In this document: positions 54,529 through 63,204 of the stretch, one piece after another
Layout of the letters: each line of letters opens with the position of its first letter
Position numbering within the stretch: the stretch's first letter is position 1
NCBI GenBank assembly: GCA_026707735.1
Contig: JAPOWH010000007.1
Span: forward strand, 264,251-328,250
DNA: 64,000 bases
Source: Gammaproteobacteria bacterium
Lineage (GTDB): Bacteria > Pseudomonadota > Gammaproteobacteria > Pseudomonadales > Azotimanducaceae
Reading direction: 5' to 3'
Program-made: the position numbers and the translations under genes
The notes under the pieces: generated by a model
What the model saw: the letters and a program-made list of their open reading frames with translations, nothing else
Databases searched by the model: none
What the model was told of the DNA's origin: nothing

Positions 54529-55518
54529 GTGGTTTTACCACGTCTCTCTCTGCATTCTTTAGTACTCAGCAATGGCTCTTATCGAAACGACAGTCTCATA
54601 GTGCTTCTATCTCCTTTTGAATACGTCTTGAAGGTTAACGAACAGATTGCAGCAATCAATCAACTTACAAAAGCCACTCGCTCAGACGTTATTCCTGCTC
54701 CAGACATTTCAAGCATCTTGGAGGTCTTCAACCTACTAAACAAGTCATATCACGTGATTTTTGTTCACGAAATCGATTACAGAACACCAAAAACACCAGT
54801 GGTAGACAAGGTAGCAGTATTTTCGAAGCCACCGTACGCTCCTTTCGCGTCAGACAATCTTCAACTTGCAACTCCCGCACATTACCGAAGAGAAGAAGCC
54901 CTCAATCCTGGAATAGGCGATCCGTACGATGGGACTCTCACTCGCGATGCAAGCGAATGGGCAACGTCAATCGTCAATGGTCCCGTGAGAGCAAGAATTT
55001 CGTTTGCCTCATCGGGTGAACCTTGGGTCTATTGCGCCTCACACTTTCGAACAAGAGAAGAGCTTCATCGGCTATGGAACCATTTCCAACGCGACCACGA
55101 TTATTCAGAAGCAACTCAAATCCATGACCCTAATTCGTTTGCTGCTTGGTTGGCAATCGATTTCGCCATTACTCTCGACAAATCGACTGATGTGATACTA
55201 AGTGATCAAGACATCCACATCTATGATCGTACAAGCTACAACACATCTCTTTGGGAGGGTACCCATCACATTGACAGTCTTGTTCACGTCTACCACGGTC
55301 CAGTTCGCTACGAAGACACTACAGGTCGAGTCGATACACAGGATCAATTCTTTGATCCCCTGGCAGGTCCAAGAGCGTGGTTCACAAAAAAGTGTTCTTT
55401 CCATACTCAGAGCGAATACCGATTTGCAATTGCAACAATTGGAGTTCCCGCGGGTCCGAAGACTTGGATCAAGATGTCTCCAGAACTTCGAAGGATTACT
55501 TCCAAGTTGCACCGATAA
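54529..55518 (+). CDS. Protein of unknown function
   Basis: 329 residues, no signal peptide, no recognised family. The GTG at 54529 has no clear ribosome binding site and abuts a direct repeat, so an internal start is possible. The N-terminal third is mixed alpha/beta (SLIVLLSPFEYVLKVNEQIA). The middle has FFDPLAGPRAWFTKKCSFH near its end, followed by EYRFAIATIGVPAGPKTW and MSPELRRITSKLHR. The QSEYRF pattern near a C-terminal SPELRRIT is reminiscent of uncharacterised proteins in accessory regions, but nothing here gives a function. Confidence 0.6.
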   Translation: MVLPRLSLHSLVLSNGSYRNDSLIVLLSPFEYVLKVNEQIAAINQLTKATRSDVIPAPDISSILEVFNLLNKSYHVIFVHEIDYRTPKTPVVDKVAVFSKPPYAPFASDNLQLATPAHYRREEALNPGIGDPYDGTLTRDASEWATSIVNGPVRARISFASSGEPWVYCASHFRTREELHRLWNHFQRDHDYSEATQIHDPNSFAAWLAIDFAITLDKSTDVILSDQDIHIYDRTSYNTSLWEGTHHIDSLVHVYHGPVRYEDTTGRVDTQDQFFDPLAGPRAWFTKKCSFHTQSEYRFAIATIGVPAGPKTWIKMSPELRRITSKLHR

Positions 55519-55928
55519 GATCTGAGTTGCATTGGTCTTAAACGAGACTGTGCGATTGATCGTGATTGTTCAACAGCATCGGTACAATCTCGTAAAATCA
55601 TTTCTGAACCCATTTCTCGTTACGTTAGCCATCCTATTGGATCAAATCCCTCGGATTCGGAGATTCTCATTGCACCATTGCTCCCTCAAGCACACACATA
55701 GGAATACGTTGATTCAGGCTACACATAAAATCCCAGTGGGAATGATGTGATTCTCGCCGCGGTTGGATAATCGATTGTACGAGGTGCTTAGCACTTGAAT
55801 CGTTGTCCTGCAACAGCCACGAAGAATCGTAATATTCCGTCGGAGTGGCACTACGCATTCAGTAAGAAATTCGTGAGGAGAAAGAGTTGGACATGTACGA
55901 ACCTCCTGGTTCTTCCAGGGAATATTTG
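55519..55928. other. Intergenic stretch with no supported gene
   Basis: About 410 bp with only short frames; probably decayed DNA. Confidence 0.4.
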
Positions 55929-56168
55929 CTAGCTATCGTGAAACTTGGGATGTTGTCCTCCCGCGAGGTGTGCACTCAGATGTGCGATATGTCTCGCCGA
56001 GGCAGACCGGCAGTTGAAGCACTTCAAAATTTTGCTGAGTTTCGGGAGATAGTGAGAGAGAAGGAGACGATTGCAAGTGTTTCGCACTGCAGTAGTCTTT
56101 CCCACCTGCCTAGGTCCCGACAAGAAGATCATTTGTTGATACTCATCTAGCAGTGGCAGGAACTCTTT
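55929..56168 (-). pseudogene. Fossil of a Walker-A ATPase (AAA/DUF4143 type)
   Basis: About 25 residues, EFLPLLDEYQQMIFLSGPRQ followed by VGKTT, match the N-terminal Walker A of the AAA ATPases that carry a C-terminal DUF4143. After that the frame loses the family's pattern, and the rest of the 350-400-residue protein is not found nearby. A stop codon lies immediately upstream. It is a short gene remnant. Confidence 0.45.
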
Positions 56169-56488
56169 CTACATACGTTTCGATAAACACTTGAATTATG
56201 CACTCCATACATTTGCTTGACGTGTGAGATTGTGGCGCTTCAACGTAGCACGCATTGAAAGGCGACACTTTTGAAAGTGGTGAATTAGGTGCGCTAACGC
56301 AAGAGGTGAGGGTTCTTCTCGTTGAATGCTACACTAGATTGAATTCGACCGTAGTGGCAAGACCCTTTGGGGAATAGAGATTGTTGCTGGGAGGCGACGC
56401 GAATAGCACTGCCAAGTTGGGTGGCGTGCCGAGCACCGGGCGCACGAATTTTCAATAGAGGTTCCTGTTGCTGCTGAGTCACTCCAAG
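56169..56488. other. Intergenic stretch with no supported gene
   Basis: About 320 bp; no coding or structural signal recognised. Confidence 0.4.
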
Positions 56489-56851
56489 CTATTCGAAATG
56501 CAATTCATTAGGCAAGAACTCATAGGTAAATCTAGATCTCTCGTCGTCCTTGTGGAACCGAACTTTGATCTGAAGAGAAACTTTATTTGATTCAAGTGTA
56601 AGTTCTTGATTCTCTAGTTTGAGCTGACCGGCCAGTACGTCGTCACATGCCTTGATATAGCCTCGTCTAATGCCAATGCGGTAGAACTTTGAAGCTACAT
56701 GGCGGATTTCTTCTCCGACAAGCTTGACTGCTTGCTCGAAATCCTTACTAGGATACTTACTATGTAGTAACTCTATATCGAGTTCTTCAGCCAGTAGATT
56801 TGTGGCCTTGCGATAGGTCTTGGATGATGCTCTAATTGCTTGTTGTTTCAA
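56489..56851 (-). CDS. Small soluble protein of unknown function
   Basis: 120 residues. The TTG at 56851 is chosen because a strong GGAGGAG lies 6 nt upstream; the longer frame to 56875 would place that site inside the gene. The N-terminal two thirds are helical (SSKTYRKATNLLAEELDIEL, DFEQAVKLVGEEIRHVASKF), followed by a beta-rich end (ELTLESNKVSLQIKVRFHKD). No family is recognised. It sits alone, 170 bp from an insertion element. Confidence 0.6.
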   Translation of the reverse strand: MKQQAIRASSKTYRKATNLLAEELDIELLHSKYPSKDFEQAVKLVGEEIRHVASKFYRIGIRRGYIKACDDVLAGQLKLENQELTLESNKVSLQIKVRFHKDDERSRFTYEFLPNELHFE

Positions 56852-57020
56852 GTGGTACTCCTCCGGACAGACCAAGTAGTGAGGTGGTTTTGTATGGTTT
56901 AGTGTTGAAAAGCGGCGAAGCCTTAAAACCCATGGACAACCGCGTTGAATTATAAAGAGTGAGTTGCGACATGATACGGACTATGGATGTCTTGCAACTA
57001 GCCTAGGATGTAGCTTGTAG

Positions 57021-58152
57021 TTTGGCTCAATTGTAGTTAAATGTTGAAAATGGGAGAAATCGTCCCTGTATAGAGTGCAACTCCCTGATTTGCAACGCTG
57101 AATTGCCTATAGACAAACTGCCGTTCTCGACCATTCTTGAACAACTCGACGAGTTGTCCTCGGAGGACCTGGAAAGGCTCGAAAGCCGGGCTCGCTCTCT
57201 TCGCAGCAGTCGCAAGGGCGTGCAAGCGCTCCGCAACTTCGAGCAGTCGATGCGGGAGAGCAGACGATGCCCGCACTGCGGCATGGACAAGGCCTATCGG
57301 CATGGACGAGACTCCCGGGGCACGCAGCGATTTCGCTGCCGACCTCCCTCCCAGCGCGGTTGCGGTCGCACCTTCAATGAAGGACTGGAACGCCGTTTTC
57401 GCGCATGCGCAGGCCGGAGAGTTGGTCCGTCTTTCTGCAGGCTCTTGCGGCTGGACATCGATCGCTGGACGACTTGCACAGGCACAGAGACGTGGGAGTC
57501 TCCCGACGGACTCTTTGGCGCTGGCGCAATGTCGTGAACGAGGCTCTGGGCTCCGAGGAGCCTAAGCGCTTGAAGGGCATCGTCGAGATCGACGAGACGT
57601 TCTTCCGCGAAAGCTTCAAGGGAAGCCGGGGCTGGAAGCGCGGAAATCCTCCCGCGCCGCGGGCGCCTCGGCGCCGGGAAAGATCGCCGAAGCGTGGAAC
57701 CTCCTGGGACCACGTGCCCGTGCTGACGGCCATCGACCGCAGCGGAAACCGTCTGAAGCAGGTATTGGGATACCGCGACTACATCAGAGAAGCATTGCAG
57801 GATCGCATCGAGGAAGGCTCGGTGCTATGCACCGGCGGTCTGGCTACCTACCGGGGCGTGGCTCGGGACGCGGAAGCCGCCTTCCACGTCGTCGTGCCCG
57901 GCCAGCGAACGAAGAAGCTGCCGCCCATGCTCAATCAGTCTCTGAAGGGTCGGCTCAGCCTGGCCAGAGTGAACGCCATGCACGCTCATCTCAAGAGCTT
58001 TGTCAACGAACAGGCACGGGGTGTGTCCACGCGGTATCTGCAGGGATATCTGAGGTGGATCCAGGCCATTCGGAAACCAGCTCTCAGCGAATGCGAAGTG
58101 CTGATTCCGCCTGCAAGAGACGATTTCAACACTTAACTACAATTGAGCCAAA
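57021..58152 (+). mobile_element. Degenerate IS1595-like insertion element with intact terminal inverted repeats
   Basis: A 1.13-kb element bounded by inverted repeats of about 29 bp: TTTGGCTCAATTGTAGTTAA from 57021 and its complement ending at 58152, continuing as (A/G)TGTTGAAA with one mismatch. It holds one transposase gene, broken (57103-58136). Flanking 8-bp sequences (gcttgtag and agtaagca) do not match, so no target-site duplication is visible. The element is clearly richer in GC than its surroundings. Confidence 0.88.
57103..58136 (+). pseudogene. IS1595-like (ISXO2-type) transposase, frameshifted and with a catalytic Asp replaced
   Basis: DDE transposase with an N-terminal zinc ribbon (CPHCGMDKAYRHG, then FRC and a GCGRTFN segment) and a catalytic core (GIVEIDETFFRESFKG, RLSLARVNAMHAHLKSFVNE). 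It starts at a TTG at 57103. The frame breaks at about 57379-57381: one base is missing, after which the family's TGTPFSRMRRPESW is read in the new frame to a TAA at 58136. The second catalytic Asp, normally in a C-(S/T)-D-G-L-A-T-Y motif, is Gly here (VLCTGGLATYRG, codon GGC near 57835), a single-base change from GAC. The element is dead twice over, though its ends could still be moved by a related transposase. Confidence 0.82.
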
Positions 58153-58499
58153 AGTAAGCAATCTAACAGTCTAGCTACGCATGCCAAACCAATTATGAGC
58201 TGCTTGTAGTGTCCTTGCTGTTCGGTCAGGGAAACCCCGCCATGGAGTGGGTCTTTGCCACCACTGTAGCATTTAATTAACATTTCAGTTCTACCCCTCA
58301 TCGAACAATTCCGACAACGAACCGATCATCCTCAATAAGACCAGAATTCCAACTTTTGGAACATGAGCTTAACCGCGACGGACTCTAATTTCTTTTACCC
58401 AACTTTCGAGTTTGTGGCTTGCTATCAAGAATAGTGGGAAGTTTTTAGTGCAGAGAACTTACGTGCTTTATGGCTCCACAAAGTACGGATGCGTTTGCG

Positions 58500-59870
58500 G
58501 TTTGAGTACACTCGCCCTCGTTGCCCTCCAACTACCAGCTAGATGGTATGGATGCCTTCCAGCTACCCAGCGTGGTAGCTTATTGTTTTTTCACCAACAA
58601 GGAAGGAAGACATCCATGGACAACATTGTAAAAACTGTGGGGTTGGATCTGGCGAAGAATTCGTTCCACGTGTTCTGCGCCGACCGGGAAGGCAGGCTTG
58701 TTGAATCGAAGGCGCTGCGGCGAGGCGAGGTTCTGCCGTATTTCGCCAAGCTCGCTCCCTGCGTGGTGCCGATGGAGACCTGCACGGGAGCGAACTGGTG
58801 GTGCCGCCAGATCAAGGAGCAGGGCCACGACGCGCGCCTGATTCCGGCGGCGTACGTGAAGCCGTACGTCAAGAGCCAGAAGAACGACGCGCTGGACGCC
58901 GAGGCGATCTGCGAGGCGGCGCAGCGTCCGAACATGAGGTACGCGCCGCTGAAGAGCGAAAGCGCGTCGGCGCTGCTGACGATGCATCGGACGAGGTGCG
59001 CGCTGATCAAGCAGCGCACGATGAGCAGGAATCACGTGCGAGCCGCCTGCGCCGAGTTCGGCCTGGTCGAGCGTCCGGGGACGAAGGGATTCGAGCGGCT
59101 GGCCAGCAAGCTGAAGGAGGACGGCGACGATCTTCCGTCGACGTTGAGGGAGAGCCAGCGACAGGTTCTTGCTTCGATCGATCGGCTGACGGAGTCCGCC
59201 GCCGATTTGCATGCGCGGATCTGCGCGTGGCACAGGGAGTGCGAAGCGAGCCAGCGGCTGGAGCAGATACCCGGAGTCGGGGTGCTCACCGCCACCTACC
59301 TTGCCGCCGTGCTCGGCGACGGTTCGGCGTATCGCAACGGGCGCCAGTTCTCGGCCAGCCTGGGACTGGTTCCCCGGCAGCTGTCCACCGGCGGAAAGCA
59401 GAGGCTGGGAGGCATCACCAAGAAGGGCGACGCGACACTGCGGTCGCTGCTGTGCGAAGGGGGGATCTCCGTGCTGCGCCACCGTCTGAGAGACGGCGGC
59501 AGGCATTTTCCCGGAACGACCCGTCGCGTGGAGCGGAAGTCGATGAAGTCGGTCGGCGTGGAGATGGCGAACCGCAACGCCAGGACGGCATGGGCGATGG
59601 TCCGCCATGGCACGGACTACGATCCCGCGAGGCAGCACCTGGCAAAGGAACCGACGGCCTTGGCCGCTTGACGAGAAGAGGAACTCGCAGCAGCGATGGA
59701 AGAACGGAAACATTCCGGGACCGGGAGAACCCGTTGTAGACTAGGAGCTCGAAGCTCGCCAGCTAGATTGGGACCCGGTCTTCGGATACCATCGGGGCCG
59801 GAGCGGCAATCGCCGACTCGCAGACAGGTCGAATAGACGTGCGCGAAGTCCGTCTATCCCACCGCTGCTG
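58500..59870 (+). mobile_element. IS110-family (IS1111-group) insertion element
   Basis: An intact transposase gene (58616-59671) flanked by non-coding ends. The ends are estimated from the abrupt rise in GC content compared with the AT-richer flanks, because elements of this family lack classical terminal repeats and target duplications. CCAGCTAGAT occurs on the same strand near 58536 and near 59759, close to both ends. In the left end two hairpins lie before the gene (tacca-tggta and agctacc-ggtagct, 58530-58580). The 200-nt right end is the place where IS1111-group elements encode their bridge RNA. Confidence 0.75.
58616..59671 (+). CDS. IS1111-group (IS110 family) transposase, apparently intact
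   Basis: 351-residue DEDD recombinase. The ATG at 58616 is chosen (AGGAAGGA 8 nt upstream) rather than the long upstream extension in the same frame. The N-terminal RuvC-like domain shows TVGLDLAKNSFHVF (first Asp), VVPMETCTGANWWCRQ (Glu) and KNDALDAEAICEA (last two Asp). The C-terminal transposase_20 domain shows LEQIPGVGVLTATYLAAVLG, then FSASLGLVPRQLSTGGKQRLG and ITKKGDATLRSLL with the serine-containing region expected for the second half of the active site. The very high GC content contrasts with neighbouring genes, a sign of recent acquisition. No defect was found. Confidence 0.92.
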   Translation: MDNIVKTVGLDLAKNSFHVFCADREGRLVESKALRRGEVLPYFAKLAPCVVPMETCTGANWWCRQIKEQGHDARLIPAAYVKPYVKSQKNDALDAEAICEAAQRPNMRYAPLKSESASALLTMHRTRCALIKQRTMSRNHVRAACAEFGLVERPGTKGFERLASKLKEDGDDLPSTLRESQRQVLASIDRLTESAADLHARICAWHRECEASQRLEQIPGVGVLTATYLAAVLGDGSAYRNGRQFSASLGLVPRQLSTGGKQRLGGITKKGDATLRSLLCEGGISVLRHRLRDGGRHFPGTTRRVERKSMKSVGVEMANRNARTAWAMVRHGTDYDPARQHLAKEPTALAA

Positions 59871-60381
59871 TCAGCATGAGCTTGGAATGGAGCAATCAAA
59901 TGACCTGATCTGAACTGACGTCATGGAAGGCATCCATAGAAGTCTAAGCAGGCTAGTCCGCGTCTAGGGTCGATTGCACCATGCGTCGCAAATACAGAGA
60001 CTATGCCGGATCGACAATCTATGAGCTTGTTACTAGTTCAAGCCGGCAAATTCGGTGTGAGGCGTCATTATTGGACTCTTGTATCGCGTTAGAAACTATC
60101 CAGATTGGTAGTTTTCTGCCTACATTAACGACCACCAATTGTTGGGTGATGGCCTACAACTGCGAGTCTCCGATGCGTCAGACCGATGAAAGCAAACTAT
60201 CTGAAGCCGTTCTCGGTGGCAGATTTACGTAACACGCGACAATTTTCCCCAAAACCTTACACGATTCACTTTTGACTGCCAACAGAGTTGCTTGTGGTGA
60301 ACCTTTGCTCTTACAGATGCAAAGTCGTGATGAAGAGTTACCTCCAATGCACATGCACTTGAGATCGCCGAATCCCCTCAA
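59871..60381. other. Intergenic stretch with no supported gene
   Basis: About 510 bp. A plus-strand frame at 59981-60232 has no recognisable motif or ribosome binding site. Nothing else was seen. Confidence 0.4.
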
Positions 60382-61464
60382 TCAAATCCATCGGAGTCTT
60401 CCAAATGCCAGGACCGCCTGTGCGGCCTCGTGAATCGACAGTGGTGGGGTGGGATCTTTCGCACTCGGCCAAATCAGGCTGTTGCCCGATGGTGGCGCAA
60501 GCTCATACTGAGATTTGTCGGCATTCCACCTCGCCATCGTAAATTCCAGGTGCAGATGCGCTGCTGAATCCATTAGTGCCCAACCGCGCTCATCCGTAAT
60601 CATGGGAGTTAAAACAGCGCAGTGCTCGTTTCCGAGCTTCAATATCGTAATGCGACCGTATGGTTGACCTTCGTCAACGAGCGCCAAGAACCAATTCGAA
60701 TCAATTGTTCCTTTTCGTAGTGCCGAAGGCCACCGCTTAACGGTCTCGTTGGGAACTGGCCGGAGAAAGTTTGCGAACTGAAGACAATACTCATTAACTT
60801 GAGCTTTAACGCTGTCGGACATAAGCCCTGGCTTTTTCCTGTTGGGTCGTTGGCGAGGTTCAATGAACTTCTCGTATACGCTACGCAACACCCACGCGAC
60901 AAGAATTCCCTCGTTCGAAAATACATACCGATATCCAAGTTGTTTAAACCAGTAGAGGTAAGACATCCTCAGACAGGAAACAAGGATCGAACTTCGGGCG
61001 TCTAATTCGACAACGAGCCTTACATCTAGTGGATTCTCATCCGACGGGAAATCTGATTTCGACACAATCAAGCCATTATCACCGCCCACCCTAGTTGACC
61101 TGAACGGAATCTCTCTCTTGTCTCCTCTTAGCTCTAGCCTTCGTCTAAACCTCTGCAAATTTCCCGCATCAGCAGAATTCGCTAACAATCTTTCCACTAA
61201 ATCAGTTCGTTGAATTCCTTGACTAATAGCGTCTATAGATTCCGATTCAAAGAAACTTCCGAATCCGTTGTCCACATCCGATCGCTGCAACACCCGTTGT
61301 TGTCCGCTCAAGGCATCGGGGACAATATGCCCCTTTGTCAATGCGACATCCTCATCTACATGAAGAATCGGGCAATAGAAGTGCTTGAAGGCAGCTCCTG
61401 TTACTGCTTGAAAGTCAGATTTGTATCGATCTAGTTTGACGCCAAGCGGCGTTCTTGCTGCCAC
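60382..61464 (-). CDS. Protein of unknown function with HNH-like N-terminal motif
   Basis: 360 residues, GTG start at 61464 (weak ribosome binding site, so the start is uncertain). No signal or membrane segment. Near the N-terminus FKHFYCPILHVDEDVALTKG is followed by HIVPDAL; a Cys-x-(I/L)-L stretch followed by GHI-x-P is seen in degenerate HNH-type endonucleases and in uncharacterised accessory proteins. The second zinc-binding pair is not apparent, so nuclease activity is doubtful. The rest is mixed alpha/beta (DVRLVVELDARSSILVSCLR, ITILKLGNEHCAVLTPMITD). No partner genes are adjacent. Confidence 0.6.
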   Translation of the reverse strand: MAARTPLGVKLDRYKSDFQAVTGAAFKHFYCPILHVDEDVALTKGHIVPDALSGQQRVLQRSDVDNGFGSFFESESIDAISQGIQRTDLVERLLANSADAGNLQRFRRRLELRGDKREIPFRSTRVGGDNGLIVSKSDFPSDENPLDVRLVVELDARSSILVSCLRMSYLYWFKQLGYRYVFSNEGILVAWVLRSVYEKFIEPRQRPNRKKPGLMSDSVKAQVNEYCLQFANFLRPVPNETVKRWPSALRKGTIDSNWFLALVDEGQPYGRITILKLGNEHCAVLTPMITDERGWALMDSAAHLHLEFTMARWNADKSQYELAPPSGNSLIWPSAKDPTPPLSIHEAAQAVLAFGRLRWI

Positions 61465-61917
61465 TTGGTCTCGTTTTGTTTTGAAGTCTCTCTCCCTGCC
61501 GTACTACATCTCACTCTTGGTACCCTCGACAGCCTGTAGATCGTTTAATGCGAAGCAGTGTCCTGCTATATTACCTCCGTGGAGCAAAGTCCATTCCCCT
61601 CGTTTGTGCAAGTGTTGGACCATGGCGAAGCACTTGGCCGCGAAAATTCGATTGATAGTTGTCAAGACTTTATAAACGCATGCGACTATGCAACGACATA
61701 AACGTTAGATGTGCTCCCGACGGGATTCAGCGCATTCGCCGCCCTACACATCCCGCCGCGAATTTAACTACTCTGAGCAGGGCCGACGTCGTGGATCGCG
61801 AAGGTCAGTACAGGATCCCAAAGGCATGCAATTGAGGACACAGGTGCTACCTACAAGGGGACGCAATCTAGGTCGACTAATCACGATTAAGACGAATAAA
61901 CATCGAACCGGCTACCG
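61465..61917. other. Intergenic stretch with no supported gene
   Basis: About 450 bp; only short frames without family features. Confidence 0.4.
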
Positions 61918-62472
61918 CTAGTTTGCAGCATCTAAAATTTCGGCGAACTTACGCTGAAGTACTTCCTCGATATGTCCCGCCTCAAGTTGCATACGGTGGT
62001 TCGTGCTTGCCGTGACAAGCTGATCCCATTTCTCTGCATTGCGAAGCAATTGGACCACGTCGGTCAACCGAAAGAACGGTCCTGTGACCAGACCGTCATT
62101 AGGTTCCTTCAACCGTACACCGTTCAAGTCGTAGTGCTTTATTAGCCTATCGAGACTCACCCAACCATTTGTGACTGCTAGAACTTCCAAGGGACACGTA
62201 GGTTCTCCTTCACCATCTTTGAACCCCTCCAATGCAGGATGCACTAAAGGACCAAGGGGATCGACGATCTGTAGACCAACTTCCACGGTTTGCAGTCCTC
62301 GATCATTGACGATATGCAGTCGGAGACCCTCGATCTCTAATGTGATAGATCCATACTCAAAGCTGTCCTCGTCTTTGCTTGTCGAATCGCAAATCAGCTT
62401 TGGCATTCCCCGATTGATCCGTTCAAACATTTGAAGGATACCTTGCGTGTATGAGTCTGGCATGTTCTGCAA
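61918..62472 (-). CDS. Possible immunity protein of an orphan toxin module
   Basis: 184 residues (TTG at 62472; an ATG at 62463 is equally possible). No family recognised. It is a soluble, acidic protein with a beta-rich first half (YGSITLEIEGLRLHIVNDRG) and a helical second half (LEAGHIEEVLQRKFAEILDA). It starts 6 bp after the stop of the toxin-domain frame at 62479-62772, on the same strand. Polymorphic toxins are normally followed directly by their immunity genes, which are small, acidic and diverse, so position and size support this role. The evidence is contextual only. Confidence 0.6.
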   Translation of the reverse strand: MQNMPDSYTQGILQMFERINRGMPKLICDSTSKDEDSFEYGSITLEIEGLRLHIVNDRGLQTVEVGLQIVDPLGPLVHPALEGFKDGEGEPTCPLEVLAVTNGWVSLDRLIKHYDLNGVRLKEPNDGLVTGPFFRLTDVVQLLRNAEKWDQLVTASTNHRMQLEAGHIEEVLQRKFAEILDAAN

Positions 62473-62478
62473 AGTAGG

Positions 62479-62772
62479 TTAAGGTGCTATGTATGCGTTT
62501 AGCGGCAGGACAATACGCACATTGCAAGAGCGAAGATATCGCACTTCGTTGTAGAAATAGCTACCCCTACGAGCCGCGATGGGATGATCGGAGAAACAAA
62601 AGCAATTCCCGTTTCCAATAGCCGTTTGAAGGAATGCGGCATTTGCGCTCCACCGTTGATTTAGGCTCATATTGGCCCACTGTTTGTTGGGCACACTGAA
62701 CAGATGAACGTCATGTAGCTTTGCAGCTAGATTCAAGTAGTTTGGAAAATGACCTAATACCGTGTTTGCCAT
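62479..62772 (-). CDS. Orphan polymorphic-toxin C-terminal domain
   Basis: 97 residues from the ATG at 62772. The pattern VLGHFPNYLNLAAKL, then FSVPNKQWANMS, RWSANAAFLQTAIGNGNCF and RGSYFYNEVRYLRS matches a toxin domain found at the C-termini of RHS, CdiA and related contact-dependent effectors (VLGHYPxY, IPxxxW, W-x-A-N-x-x-FLD-x-x-I-x-R, GS-(Y/F)-F-x-x-E-x-x-YL). Its biochemical activity is not known to me. The delivery part, normally hundreds to thousands of residues upstream, is missing: a TAA lies 11 codons before the ATG and there is no ribosome binding site. It is either a displaced orphan cassette or a remnant. The next gene may be its immunity protein. Confidence 0.6.
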   Translation of the reverse strand: MANTVLGHFPNYLNLAAKLHDVHLFSVPNKQWANMSLNQRWSANAAFLQTAIGNGNCFCFSDHPIAARRGSYFYNEVRYLRSCNVRIVLPLNAYIAP

Positions 62773-63204
62773 CAAGAGCCCAAATGAACGCAAACTTTCA
62801 CATTAAGAGTAGCGTTTTGAACACAAAACTGCAAGCCAACTATTCGTGCCCCTGTATCCCTGCAGGGGACTTCGATTGGGGAAAAGTGTGCAATATGGTC
62901 GAGACTCTTAGCTCTGTTTGGGGCGACTTGACCTACGTACTCGAGGCGAATTCAAAGTCCTCGACTACAATTTTTCCACGCCATAGCCCTCGAAATGGTG
63001 TCCTCGTGAACTGCCAAGCCAACACGTATGGCGCCTATGAAGGCACCGACACTCTTCGCTGCAATCTACATGCGCCCTAGTTGCTTTCTGTTAAATCATG
63101 GAGCGAGGTTTCTCCACGCTTTTGCGGAGAATAGGCCAATAGATATCGTCTAATACTGAAAGTTTCACCTGCTATTTGTGGGCGATACATGTGCTTGATT
63201 CCAG
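62773..63204. other. Divergent intergenic stretch
   Basis: About 430 bp between the orphan toxin and the right-edge nuclease gene. A short plus-strand frame to 63080 shows no family features. The promoter of the nuclease gene should lie here. Confidence 0.4.

Noticed and set aside
58580..59739. Long minus- and plus-strand frames overlapping the IS1111 transposase
   Set aside because: Shadow frames due to high GC content; the products are Arg/Ala-rich, without motifs.
59981..60232. Plus-strand frame of 83 codons after the IS1111 element
   Set aside because: No ribosome binding site, no motif, and no neighbour that would support it.
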